A program made the translations under genes and the position numbers. Below the pieces are notes generated by a model. It made no database searches, was not told where the DNA came from, and was given only the letters and a program-made list of their open reading frames with translations. Source: Cellulomonas sp. (GTDB taxonomy: Bacteria; Actinomycetota; Actinomycetes; Actinomycetales; Cellulomonadaceae). From it: a stretch of DNA of 48,851 bases. The stretch spans positions 1 through 48,851 of the forward strand of contig JABBOW010000090.1 of the NCBI GenBank assembly GCA_012927595.1, read 5' to 3'. Positions 24,729 through 32,875 of the stretch are shown here, piece by piece (positions within the stretch are counted from its first letter, which is position 1; every line of letters begins with the position of its first letter).

Positions 24729-27245
24729 ATGATGGTTGGCAGCACCCCGGACCCCCGGATCGACGAGCTCGTCGCCCGGCTCACCCTGGCTCAGAAGGTC
24801 CGCCTCCTGACCGGCGCCGACTTCTGGTCGCTGCATGCCGAGCCCGCCGTCGGGCTGAGCACGGTCGTCGTCTCCGACGGTCCCTCGGGCGTCCGCGGCG
24901 CCGTCTGGGACGAACGCGACCCCTCGCTCAACCTGCCCAGCGCGACAGCCCTTGCGGCCACCTGGGATCCCGAGATCGCCTACCGCTACGGCGTGGCCGC
25001 TGCGCACGAGGCGCACCGCAAGGGCGTCGGCGTCGTGCTCGGCCCGACGATCAACCTGCACCGCAGTCCGCTCGGCGGCCGCCACTTCGAGGCGTACTCG
25101 GAGGACCCGCTGCTGACCGCCGAGATCGCCGAGGCGTTCATCCGGGGTCTGCAGGACCACGGTGTCGCCGCGTGCCCCAAGCACTACGTCGCGAACGACT
25201 TCGAGACCGACCGCTTCACCGCGTCGGTGGAGGTGTCCGAGCAGGCGCTGCACGAGCTCTACCTCGTGCCGTTCGAGCGGGCCGTGGTCGACGCAGGCGC
25301 CTGGAGCGTCATGAGCGCCTACAACGCGGTCGGCGGCACGACGATGAGCGAGCACCCGCTGCTCACCGAGCCGCTCAAGGGCACGTGGGGCTTCGACGGC
25401 GTCGTCATCTCCGACTGGACAGCGGTGCGCTCCCTCGCCTCCGCCGCCGCCGGGCAGGACGTCGTCATGCCCGGTCCCGACGGCCCGTGGGGGGACGCGC
25501 TGGTCGCCGCGGTCGAGGGCGGCCGGATCCCGGTCGAGGTCGTCGACGACAAGGTGCACCGGATCCTCCTGCTCGCGGCCCGCCTCGGCGCGCTCGTCGG
25601 GTTCGACCCTGCCGTCCCCCCGGTGTCGTCGGGCGACGCGGCGACCGTCGGCACCGACCCGGCCGACACCGCACTCGCCCGCGAGGTCGAGACGCGCGCG
25701 ATCGTGCTCGTGCGCAACGACGGGGTGCTCCCGCTCGGCACGCCGACTTCACCCACGCCGGCCACGATCGCGGTCCTCGGGCAGAGCGCGCTGCGCCCGC
25801 GCACCCAGGGTGGCGGCTCCGCGACGGTCGTCCCGGTCTCGACGGTCTCGCCGCTCGACGGCCTGCGTGCCGCCTTCCCCGACGCGACCCTCTCGTACGC
25901 CACGGGCGCCGTCGTGCACGACGGCGTCCTGCCGTTCGCGCTCGGCGACGTGCGCGACCCCGAGACCGGTGCACCCGGCGTCCGCACGCGGTTCCTCGCG
26001 GCCGACGGCGGGGTCGTGCTCGACGAGGTCCGGCACGCTACCGAGCTCATGTGGCTCGGCAACGCGCCGGTCGCGCACACCTTCGTAGTCGTGACCGACT
26101 ACACCGCGACCGCGTCGGGCCCGATCGAGCTCGGCTGGGCGGTCATCGGCAGCACCACGCTCGAGGTCGACGGCGCGGTCGTGCTCGAGTCGGACCTGCT
26201 GGTCGCACCCGAGGACATCGGCGCGGCGCTCATGGCCCCGCCGAGCACGACCGTCCGCGTCGACGTCGAGGCCGGCCGCACCTACCGGCTGCGCTGGACC
26301 CACCCGCTCACCGGCATCCCGTCGATGCCCGACGGCTCCGACCGTGCCGAGGTCCTGGGATTCACGGCGGGCTGGCGCCCTGTCGTCGAGGAGACCGACG
26401 CGCTCATCGCCGAGGCCGTCGAGGTCGCCCGCACGGCCGACGTGGTCGTCGTCGTCGTCGGCACGAACGAGAAGGTCGAGTCCGAGGGGTTCGACCGCAC
26501 CGACCTGCGCCTGCCCGGCCGTCAGGACGACCTCGTCGCCGCTGTGGCCGCGGTCAACCCGCGCACCGTCGTCGTCGTGAACTCGGGCTCACCCGTCGTG
26601 ATGCCGTGGCGCGACGACGTCGCCGCGCTGCTGCTCACGTGGTTCGGCGGCCAGGAGTACGGCCACGCGATCGCCGACGTGCTCACCGGGGTTGCCGAGC
26701 CCGGCGGGCGACTGCCCACGACCTGGCCGAAGACCGAGGCAGACGTGCCGATCCTCGACGTCACCCCGCACGACGGCGTCGTGCGGTACGACGAGGGCAT
26801 CCACATCGGCTACCGCGCGTGGCTGCGCGCCGGGACCGAGCCCGCCTACCCGTTCGGCTTCGGGCTCGGGTACACCACGTGGTCTTACGACGCCGTGCGC
26901 ATCATGGACGCCGGTGTGCACTCGGGTGCGGTGGCCGCGTCGGGCAGCGTCCGGGTGAGCGTCGACGTGACGAACACGGGCGAGCGCAGGGGCCGTCAGG
27001 TCGTCCAGGTCTACCTGTCGCGCGCGTCGTTGACGGTCGACCGCCCGCTGCGGTGGCTCGCGGGGTCCGCGGTCGTCACGGCCGGAGCGGGCGAGACCCG
27101 GACCGCCGAGGTCCTGGTGCGGGCTCGCGCGTTCCAGCACTGGGACGCGCAGACGCACGCGTGGTCGGCCGAGCCGGGCCGGTTCACGCTCATCGTCGCG
27201 CGGGATGCCACGGACTCGGCCCTGGACGCCACCGTCGTCCGCTGA
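24729..27245 (+). CDS. GH3 beta-glucosidase with PA14-like insert
   Basis: This 838-aa glycoside hydrolase family 3 enzyme has no signal peptide, so it is likely cytoplasmic, hydrolysing imported beta-glucosides such as cello-oligosaccharides. The N-terminal barrel shows VVSDGPSGVRG, GPTINLHRSPLGGRHFEAYS and CPKHYVANDFE (KH motif). The nucleophile Asp is in GFDGVVISDWTAVRS. The insert at about 395-530 (from FLAADGGVVLDEV to RLRWTHPL) looks like a PA14 domain, as in other GH3 members. A C-terminal fibronectin-III-like domain (SVDVTNTGERRGRQVVQVYL) ends it. The start is ATG at 24729 or 24732. The TetR gene upstream is the probable regulator. Confidence 0.95.
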   Translation: MMVGSTPDPRIDELVARLTLAQKVRLLTGADFWSLHAEPAVGLSTVVVSDGPSGVRGAVWDERDPSLNLPSATALAATWDPEIAYRYGVAAAHEAHRKGVGVVLGPTINLHRSPLGGRHFEAYSEDPLLTAEIAEAFIRGLQDHGVAACPKHYVANDFETDRFTASVEVSEQALHELYLVPFERAVVDAGAWSVMSAYNAVGGTTMSEHPLLTEPLKGTWGFDGVVISDWTAVRSLASAAAGQDVVMPGPDGPWGDALVAAVEGGRIPVEVVDDKVHRILLLAARLGALVGFDPAVPPVSSGDAATVGTDPADTALAREVETRAIVLVRNDGVLPLGTPTSPTPATIAVLGQSALRPRTQGGGSATVVPVSTVSPLDGLRAAFPDATLSYATGAVVHDGVLPFALGDVRDPETGAPGVRTRFLAADGGVVLDEVRHATELMWLGNAPVAHTFVVVTDYTATASGPIELGWAVIGSTTLEVDGAVVLESDLLVAPEDIGAALMAPPSTTVRVDVEAGRTYRLRWTHPLTGIPSMPDGSDRAEVLGFTAGWRPVVEETDALIAEAVEVARTADVVVVVVGTNEKVESEGFDRTDLRLPGRQDDLVAAVAAVNPRTVVVVNSGSPVVMPWRDDVAALLLTWFGGQEYGHAIADVLTGVAEPGGRLPTTWPKTEADVPILDVTPHDGVVRYDEGIHIGYRAWLRAGTEPAYPFGFGLGYTTWSYDAVRIMDAGVHSGAVAASGSVRVSVDVTNTGERRGRQVVQVYLSRASLTVDRPLRWLAGSAVVTAGAGETRTAEVLVRARAFQHWDAQTHAWSAEPGRFTLIVARDATDSALDATVVR

Positions 27246-27267
27246 GAGCGTCCGCTGAGCCGAGCAT

Positions 27268-27283
27268 CCGCCAGGACAGGCGG
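27268..27283. terminator. Weak hairpin between convergent genes
   Basis: CCGCC, six bases, then GGCGG form a short stem in the 51-bp space between the GH3 gene and the convergent DUF4190 gene. There is no U-tract. It may act as a bidirectional terminator but the stem is only five pairs. Confidence 0.3.
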
Positions 27284-27296
27284 CCCGCAACGCACC

Positions 27297-27974
27297 TCAG
27301 GGTAGGCGGACCGTCCCGTCGAGGAACGAGCCGGTGAGCTGGCCGGCGCCCGTCGTGGCCAGGCACAGGCCGAGTCTGTCCCCGCGGCCCCACGAGTCCT
27401 CGGTGGGCGCCCAGGTCAGCGCTCGGACGCCGGCGTCCCGCTCGGCCGGGGTCAGGTCGCACGATCCCGCAACCCGGGCGTCTGCCGCGGCCTGACCGGG
27501 CCAGACGGCGGCGTCGTCGAACGCGTACTCGGTGACGACCTGGGCCGCGTGCGGATCTCTGCACGGCACGACCCGCACGGTGTCGACCTCGGCTGCGGTC
27601 GGCAGCGGGTCGATGCAGCTGCCCGTGACGAGCTGGCGCGCATGAGCCTGCCGCGGCGCCCCGACGTCGGCGGGGAGAGGGCGCTGGTTGCGGGCCGTGA
27701 GCGTCGCGCCCACGAGAACACCGACGGCCGCGAGCGTGCCGACGACGCCGAGCGCGAGCCCGGTTCTGGCGAGGCCGCGGCCACGGGTGCGCCGCGCACC
27801 GATCCGGCGCAGCGCGAGGATCCCCAGGACGCCCGCGACGGGACCGAGCGCGAGGGCTCCGGTGACGACCGAGGCCACGGCGAGCGGCTCGAGCGGCGCC
27901 CGTGGCGACTGCCAGCCCGGCGCGTAGTACGGCTCGTTCGACGACGAACCGCCCGGGTCGTCCCAGGCGGTCAG
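27297..27974 (-). CDS. DUF4190/septum-formation-domain membrane protein, paralog 2
   Basis: About 225 aa. Two transmembrane helices carry the DUF4190 pattern (VASVVTGALALGPVAGVLGI, then IGARRTRGRGLARTGLAL and a second helix). An extracytoplasmic septum-formation-like domain follows, with four cysteines: GSCIDPLP, VVPCRDPHAAQVV, AGSCDLTP and RLGLCLATT. It resembles the upstream gene along its length and probably arose by duplication. No ATG, GTG or TTG lies at the expected N-terminus. A CTG at 27974 overlaps the upstream TGA as CTGA and is the best candidate; a GTG at about codon 37 would cut into the first helix. Function unknown; relatives are membrane proteins linked to division or cell-wall biology only by name. 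Confidence 0.75.
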   Translation of the reverse strand: MTAWDDPGGSSSNEPYYAPGWQSPRAPLEPLAVASVVTGALALGPVAGVLGILALRRIGARRTRGRGLARTGLALGVVGTLAAVGVLVGATLTARNQRPLPADVGAPRQAHARQLVTGSCIDPLPTAAEVDTVRVVPCRDPHAAQVVTEYAFDDAAVWPGQAAADARVAGSCDLTPAERDAGVRALTWAPTEDSWGRGDRLGLCLATTGAGQLTGSFLDGTVRLP

Positions 27975-29098
27975 GACTGCACCTGCCGCGACTCGCCCGC
28001 CAGCGTCCCGTCGAGCGCCGAGCCGGCCAGGGTCCCAGGGCTGCTCACCAGCAGGCAGTAGCCGGACCGCACGCCGGCCGCCCAGTCGGCGTCCGAGGGC
28101 GCCCACACGTCGGAGGACGCTGACTGAGCCATCATCGTGGTGGGTGCGGCCGCGTCGGCGACCTTGGTGCAGTGGGCGAAGACGGCGGCTGTCTCGTCGG
28201 CCGATGTGGTCGGGGCCACGCGGAAGTCCTCCCGCGCGAGGACCTCCGCGGCGTGCGGCGTGGCGCAGTCGACGAACGCTGGATCGAGGAGGCCCGCCGC
28301 CGGAAGGACCTCCAGGCAGTCGCCCGGCCACAGCCGCTCGTCGAACGCGAGGTACCCGACGGACTCTTGCGACTGCGCGTGGGGTGACGTCGATGTCGTG
28401 AACGGCCCGGTCTTGACGTTCGGGACGTGCTGGCTGCTGTAAGCGACGAGCGCGATGAACCCGGCGATGAACAGCGTCATCAGGATGCCGACGGCGATGC
28501 CGGCCGAGGCGAGGCCGCGGCCGCGGGCACCGGTGCGCCGGATCTTGCGGAGCGACGCGATCCCGAGCCCGATGCCGACCGGACCGGTGATGCCCATGGT
28601 GAAGATCCCGGCACCACTCACCGACATCGAGGCGATCGCGAGACCGTCCCACCGAGACTGCGGGTTGCCCCACTGGGGCTGCGGTTGTCCGTACGCGCCC
28701 TGCCCCTGCGGGTAGCCGTAGGCACCTTGCCCCTGCGGGTAGCCGTAGGCACCTTGGCCCTGCGGGTAGCCGTAGGCCGGGCCCTGCGGCGGTCCCTGCG
28801 GGTAGCCGTAAGGCTGGTCCTGCGGCGCCCCGTAGCCCGGGGGCGGGGGCGGGGGCGGGGGCGGCGGTGGGTAGCCCGTCGTCTGCGAATAGCCGGGCGG
28901 CGGCTCGTGGCTCGGCTCGGGACCGGGCGTCCACGACGGCGGCGGCGTCGGGGCGACGTCATACCCGGTCGGCGGCGCGTATCCCGCCCCGTAGGGCGAC
29001 GGCGCCCCATCGGTCGTGCCGTCCGGCTGCTCGGCTGGCGGAGCGAACGGGTTCGGTCGCTCGGGCTGGGGAAGAGGCCAGGTCGGCGGCGTGCTCAT
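27971..29098 (-). CDS. Proline/glycine-rich DUF4190/septum-formation-domain protein, paralog 1
   Basis: This 375-aa protein has a long disordered cytoplasmic N-terminus (1-155). It contains a poly-proline run of eleven residues and three YGYPQGQGA repeats. Two transmembrane helices of the DUF4190 type follow (LAIASMSVSGAGIF... and GIAVGILMTLFIAGFIALVA), then an outer domain with paired cysteines: WPGDCLEVLP, FVDCATPHAAEVL, VFAHCTKVAD and SGYCLLVS. The ATG at 29098 precedes STPPTWPLPQPERPNPF, the usual start of such proteins. It is translationally adjacent to its paralog (CTGA junction). Biochemical role unknown. Confidence 0.85.
   Translation of the reverse strand: MSTPPTWPLPQPERPNPFAPPAEQPDGTTDGAPSPYGAGYAPPTGYDVAPTPPPSWTPGPEPSHEPPPGYSQTTGYPPPPPPPPPPPGYGAPQDQPYGYPQGPPQGPAYGYPQGQGAYGYPQGQGAYGYPQGQGAYGQPQPQWGNPQSRWDGLAIASMSVSGAGIFTMGITGPVGIGLGIASLRKIRRTGARGRGLASAGIAVGILMTLFIAGFIALVAYSSQHVPNVKTGPFTTSTSPHAQSQESVGYLAFDERLWPGDCLEVLPAAGLLDPAFVDCATPHAAEVLAREDFRVAPTTSADETAAVFAHCTKVADAAAPTTMMAQSASSDVWAPSDADWAAGVRSGYCLLVSSPGTLAGSALDGTLAGESRQVQS
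28695..28775 (-). repeat. Three 27-bp coding repeats
   Basis: Three head-to-tail 27-bp units (28695-28721, 28722-28748, 28749-28775) encode the nonapeptide YGYPQGQGA in paralog 1. Degenerate further units follow up to about 28815. In-frame unit length means copy-number change would keep the protein readable. Confidence 0.9.
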
Positions 29099-29172
29099 GG
29101 CGTTGAACCTAGCGGAGCGGAAGGGTCGGCAGAGGCCGATCCGGACCGGGCCACCCGATCGCTTCGTGCCGG

Positions 29173-29979
29173 TCAGTCGGAGAGGTCGAGGATGACCGGG
29201 ACGTGGTCGGACGCGCCCTTGCCCTTGCGCTCGTCGCGGTCGACGGTCACGCCTGTGACGCGCGCGGCGAGGGTCGCCGACGCGTACGTGAAATCGATCC
29301 GCATGCCCTCGTTCCGGGGGAACCGGAGCTGCTGGTAGTCCCAGTACGTGAAGGTGCGGGTGGGGATGTGCTCGCGGGTGACCTCGGTGTACCCGGCGCT
29401 CGCGAACGCCGCGAAGGCGGCCCGCTCGGCGGGCGTGACGTGGGTGCGCCCGACGAACACGTCGATGTCCCAGACGTCCTCGTCGAGCGGTGCGATGTTC
29501 CAGTCCCCGACGAGCGCGATCTGGGCGGTCGGGTCGCCCGCGCCGTCGGACCCGGGCGTGAGCCAGGACGCCGCCTGCTCCTTCAGTCGCGCGAGCCACT
29601 CGAGCTTGTAGGCGTAGTGCGGGTTGTCGATCTCCCGCCCGTTAGGGATGTAGAGGCTCCACACCCGCACGCCGCTGCAGGTCGCGCCGAGCGCCCGCGC
29701 CTCGACGACCGGCTCCTCACCCCAGGCCGGCTGCCCGACGAAGCCCCGCTCGACGTCGGCGATCCCGACCCGCGAGATGATCGCGACCCCGTTCCACTGG
29801 CTGTGGCCGCTCGTCGCGACCTCGTACCCGGCGGCCTCGAAGGCCTCGCGCGGGAACTGCTCGTCCTTGCACTTCGTCTCCTGCAGCGCGAGCACGTCGG
29901 TCCCCGAGCGCTCGAGGAAGGCGAGCGCCCGGTCGGCGCGAGAGCGGATCGAGTTGATGTTCCAGGTCGCGAGGCGCAT
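29173..29979 (-). CDS. xthA: Exodeoxyribonuclease III / AP endonuclease
   Basis: This 268-aa enzyme of the EEP fold cuts DNA at abasic sites and has 3'-5' exonuclease and phosphatase activity in base-excision repair. Motifs: RLATWNINSIRSR (metal-binding Asn), LALQETKCKDEQFP (Glu metal ligand), SLYIPNGREIDNPHYAYKL (catalytic Tyr region), IALVGDWNIAPLDEDVWD (Asp/Asn), MRIDFTYAS and GASDHVPVILDL (catalytic Asp-His). The ATG at 29979 gives the usual length; an open frame upstream to 30099 is non-conserved. It is divergent from the SDR-pyrE pair across about 107 bp. Confidence 0.95.
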   Translation of the reverse strand: MRLATWNINSIRSRADRALAFLERSGTDVLALQETKCKDEQFPREAFEAAGYEVATSGHSQWNGVAIISRVGIADVERGFVGQPAWGEEPVVEARALGATCSGVRVWSLYIPNGREIDNPHYAYKLEWLARLKEQAASWLTPGSDGAGDPTAQIALVGDWNIAPLDEDVWDIDVFVGRTHVTPAERAAFAAFASAGYTEVTREHIPTRTFTYWDYQQLRFPRNEGMRIDFTYASATLAARVTGVTVDRDERKGKGASDHVPVILDLSD

Positions 29980-30086
29980 GACGGTCAGGCTAGCCGGACC
30001 GACCGTCACGGGCGTGTCGCCGCGGATCGTGACCGGACACGGGCCCCGGGTCTGACAAGCGGCGGGCTGGTCCGTAGGGTGGCTGC

Positions 30087-30875
30087 ATGGGAACCGCACT
30101 GATCACCGGCGCGAGCGCGGGCCTCGGCCTGGAGTTCGCCTGGCAGCTCGCGACCGCGAAGCACGACGTCGTTCTCGTGGCCCGCGGCGCCGACCGCCTC
30201 GAGCACCTTGCGAGCCAGCTGCGTGCCGCGGCGGGAGTGCGCGTCGAGGTCCTCACTGCGGACCTCACCGTCCGTGGGGACGTCGAGCGGGTGGCCGAGC
30301 GGCTGCGCGCGACCGAGCACCCGGTCGGGCTGCTCGTCAACAACGCGGGCCTCGGGCTGAACCAGCAGTTCGTCGGCGGCGACCTGGACCTCGAGGAGAA
30401 AGCGCTCGCGGTCATGGTCCACGCGGTCCTCGTGCTCTCGCACGCGGCCGCGGGCGCGATGGTCGAGCGGGGTCGCGGCGCCATCCTCAACGTGTCGTCG
30501 ATCGCGGCACTGCTCGCGTCGGGCACATACTCGGCGCACAAGGCGTGGGTGCGGACGTTCACGGAAGGGCTCGCAGTCGAGCTCAAGGGCACCGGGGTCA
30601 CGGCGACTGCGGTGACTCCCGGGTTCGTCCACACCGAGTTCCACGAGCGTGCGGGCATCAACAGGGCGGCACTGCCGGACATCGCCTGGCTCAACGCGGA
30701 CGCGGTCGTCGCGATCGCGCTGGCCGACGTGCGTCGAGGTGCGGTCCTGTCGACGCCGAGCCTGCGCTACCAGGGGGTCGCGGGAGTCGTGCGCCTGCTG
30801 CCACGGTTCGCCGTGCGGGCGCTCGGGAACTACCGCCACCGTCTGACCGCCGCGAGCGAGAGCGAGTCGTTGTGA
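30087..30875 (+). CDS. Short-chain dehydrogenase/reductase
   Basis: This 262-aa classical SDR has TGASAGLG for the cofactor, NNAGLG, the catalytic Ser in NVSSIAALL and Tyr-xxx-Lys in TYSAHKAW, and VTPGFVHTEFHE. Members act on acyl, keto or sugar substrates; this sequence type (DltE-like) has no firm substrate. The stop overlaps the pyrE GTG as GTGA, so the pair is co-translated, a common arrangement in actinobacteria. Confidence 0.9.
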   Translation: MGTALITGASAGLGLEFAWQLATAKHDVVLVARGADRLEHLASQLRAAAGVRVEVLTADLTVRGDVERVAERLRATEHPVGLLVNNAGLGLNQQFVGGDLDLEEKALAVMVHAVLVLSHAAAGAMVERGRGAILNVSSIAALLASGTYSAHKAWVRTFTEGLAVELKGTGVTATAVTPGFVHTEFHERAGINRAALPDIAWLNADAVVAIALADVRRGAVLSTPSLRYQGVAGVVRLLPRFAVRALGNYRHRLTAASESESL

Positions 30876-31465
30876 CCACCGAGACCTCGCGCAGCGCCGA
30901 GCTGTCGCCGACGCCGCGCGAGCAGCTTCGCGACCTCATCACCGAGCTGGCCGTGGTGCGCGGCAAGGTCACGCTGTCCTCGGGCCGCGAGGCCGACTAC
31001 TACGTCGACCTGCGCCGCATCACGCTGCACCACCGCGCGGCCCCCCTCGTCGGGCATGTGCTGCTCGACCTGCTCGAGGAGCTCGGCCTCGGCACCGCCG
31101 AGATCGACGCGGTCGGCGGGCTGACGCTCGGCGCGGACCCCGTCGCGACGGCCCTCCTGCACGCCGCGGCGTCGCGCGGGCAGGACCTCGACGCGTTCGT
31201 GGTCCGCAAGGAGGCCAAGGCCCACGGCATGCAGCGCCGCATCGAGGGCCCGGACATCGCGGGTCGTCGCGTCGTCGTGCTCGAGGACACCTCCACGACC
31301 GGCGCGTCACCCATCGCCGCGGTCGAGGCAGCTCGCGAGGCGGGCGCCGAAGTCATGGGAGTCGCCGTCATCGTCGACCGGTCGACGGGCGCGCGCGAGA
31401 AGATCGAGGCGCTCGGCGTGCCGTACCACTTCCTGTTCGACCTGTCTGACCTCGGCCTGGTCTGA
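30872..31465 (+). CDS. pyrE: Orotate phosphoribosyltransferase
   Basis: This 197-aa enzyme makes orotidine 5'-phosphate from orotate and PRPP, the fifth step of pyrimidine synthesis. It shows VRGKVTLSSGREADYYVDLR, GGLTLGADPVATALL, AFVVRKEAKAHGMQRRIEG (catalytic Lys loop) and the PRPP-binding VVVLEDTSTTGASPIAAVEA. In the last, the usual acidic pair is ED. The start is GTG at 30872 within a GTGA overlap; the frame further upstream belongs to a shadow. Length is a little over the typical 180-215 range midpoint and complete. Confidence 0.96.
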   Translation: MTTETSRSAELSPTPREQLRDLITELAVVRGKVTLSSGREADYYVDLRRITLHHRAAPLVGHVLLDLLEELGLGTAEIDAVGGLTLGADPVATALLHAAASRGQDLDAFVVRKEAKAHGMQRRIEGPDIAGRRVVVLEDTSTTGASPIAAVEAAREAGAEVMGVAVIVDRSTGAREKIEALGVPYHFLFDLSDLGLV

Positions 31466-31479
31466 GCGGCGGCGCGCCC

Positions 31480-32205
31480 GTGCCCGACCCGAGCGGCTCT
31501 GACGTCCTTCAGTCACTCTGGCTGGCCGTCGTCATCATCGGGATCCCGCTCGCGCTCGTCGGCGCGTGGTGGTTGCAGCGCAAGCGGACCGAGCGGCTCA
31601 CCGCCTGGGCGACTGCGACCGGCTGGCGGTTCGAGGGCAGCGACCCGTCGCTCACCCAACGGTGGACGGGTCAGCCATTCGGGCAGGGCGACTCCCGGCG
31701 TGCGACCGAGGTGCTGCGGGGACACTTCCAGGGGATGCCTGCGACGTCGTTCACCTACCGCTGGACGACCGGCTCGGGCAAGAACAGGACGACGTTCGTC
31801 CGCCACGTCGTCGCGCTCGACCTGCCCGCGTACCTGCCGACGGTCGAGCTCACACCGGACGGGCTGGGAGCGAAGCTCGCGAAGGTCATCGGCGGCCAGG
31901 ACATCCAGTTCGAGTCCGACGACTTCAACCGCGCGTGGCGCGTCGAGAGCCGAGACCTCGCGGTCGCGCACGCGATCGTCAACCCGCAGCTGATGGAGCG
32001 ACTTCTGCGGTCCGACGCGACGGGTGAGTGCCTGCGCATCGAGGGGACGTCGATCGTGTCGTGGGCGCCCGGCGCAACCGACACGGACACCCTCGCACGC
32101 CGTCTCGGGGTGCTCGTGGCAGTCGCCCACGCGATTCCTCGACACGTGTGGATGGACCACGGCTACGATCCGATGACTGACCAGACCACCCGGGGGAACT
32201 TGTGA
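31480..32205 (+). CDS. DUF3137-like membrane-anchored protein
   Basis: This 241-aa protein has an N-terminal membrane helix (about 10-32, LWLAVVIIGIPLALVGAWWL). A soluble domain follows, with WATATGWRFEG, TSFTYRWTTG, FVRHVVALDLPAYLPTVELT and FNRAWRVESRDLAVAHAIVN, patterns seen in DUF3137-type proteins. The GTG start lies 14 bp after pyrE. It overlaps the LemA gene by GTGA; DUF3137 proteins and LemA often sit together, so a shared membrane function is likely. What that is cannot be said. Confidence 0.75.
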   Translation: MPDPSGSDVLQSLWLAVVIIGIPLALVGAWWLQRKRTERLTAWATATGWRFEGSDPSLTQRWTGQPFGQGDSRRATEVLRGHFQGMPATSFTYRWTTGSGKNRTTFVRHVVALDLPAYLPTVELTPDGLGAKLAKVIGGQDIQFESDDFNRAWRVESRDLAVAHAIVNPQLMERLLRSDATGECLRIEGTSIVSWAPGATDTDTLARRLGVLVAVAHAIPRHVWMDHGYDPMTDQTTRGNL

Positions 32206-32810
32206 ACGGCATCACCGTCGCGCTGCTTGTCATCGCCGCGATCATCGTCATCGTCCTGATCTGGGCTGTTGCGACCTACAACGGCTTCGTCCGCCTGCGC
32301 AACCTCGTGCAGGAGGCGTGGCGGCAGATCGACGTCGAGCTCACTCGACGCCATGACCTCATCCCCAACCTCGTCGAGACCGTGAAGGGCTATGCGGCGC
32401 ACGAGCGCGGAGTGTTCGACGACGTCAGCCGGGCGCGAGCCGCGGCCTCGGGCGGCGGGCAGTCCCCCGCGCAGCAGGCAGCCTCGGAGAACGTGCTCAC
32501 GCAGGCCCTGGGACGACTCTTCGCAGTCGCCGAGGCCTACCCCGTGCTGCGGGCGAGCGAGAACTTCCAGCAGCTGCAGGCCGAGCTCACCAACACCGAG
32601 GACCGCATCGCGGCGGGGCGCCGCTTCTACAACGCGAACGTGAGGACGCTCAACACGAAGGTCGAGTCGTTCCCGTCGAACGTCATCGCGGGGGCGTTCG
32701 GCTTCGTGCGCGCCGAGTACTTCGAGACCGAGGACCCCGCGGTCCGTGTCGCTCCCCAGGTGAGCTTCGGTGCGGGCGCCACCCCGGCGCCGGGCGCACC
32801 GACCGTCTGA
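32202..32810 (+). CDS. LemA family protein
   Basis: This 202-aa protein has one N-terminal membrane helix (VALLVIAAIIVIVLIWAVAT). A long alpha-helical body includes YNGFVRLRNLVQEAWRQIDV, LTRRHDLIPNLVETVKGYA, AHERGVFDDVSRARA, YPVLRASENFQQLQAELTNT and EDRIAAGRRFYNANVRTLNT, the LemA family core, complete. Its role is poorly known; members are membrane-associated and often near stress or protease genes. The start is GTG, overlapping the upstream stop. Confidence 0.94.
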   Translation: MNGITVALLVIAAIIVIVLIWAVATYNGFVRLRNLVQEAWRQIDVELTRRHDLIPNLVETVKGYAAHERGVFDDVSRARAAASGGGQSPAQQAASENVLTQALGRLFAVAEAYPVLRASENFQQLQAELTNTEDRIAAGRRFYNANVRTLNTKVESFPSNVIAGAFGFVRAEYFETEDPAVRVAPQVSFGAGATPAPGAPTV

Positions 32811-32842
32811 GACCGCCGTCGCTCCGGGCGCACCACCAGCCG

Positions 32843-32875
32843 GCTGAGCCCAGCCACCGCGCGGCCGGGCTCAGC
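32843..32875. terminator. Bidirectional hairpin between lemA and ywiC-like gene
   Basis: GCTGAGCCC and GGGCTCAGC form a perfect 9-bp stem, with an inner GCC/GGC pairing around ACCGCGC. It lies 33 bp after lemA and overlaps the last codons/stop of the convergent gene. There is no T-tract, as is usual in actinobacteria. Confidence 0.65.

Noticed and set aside
25172-27337. 721-codon frame within the GH3 gene
   Set aside because: Arg/Ala-dominated alternative frame of the beta-glucosidase, extending past its stop; no domain.
28695-28775. Possible CRISPR-like array
   Set aside because: The 27-bp units are directly adjacent with no spacers and translate into a regular nonapeptide in a coding frame.
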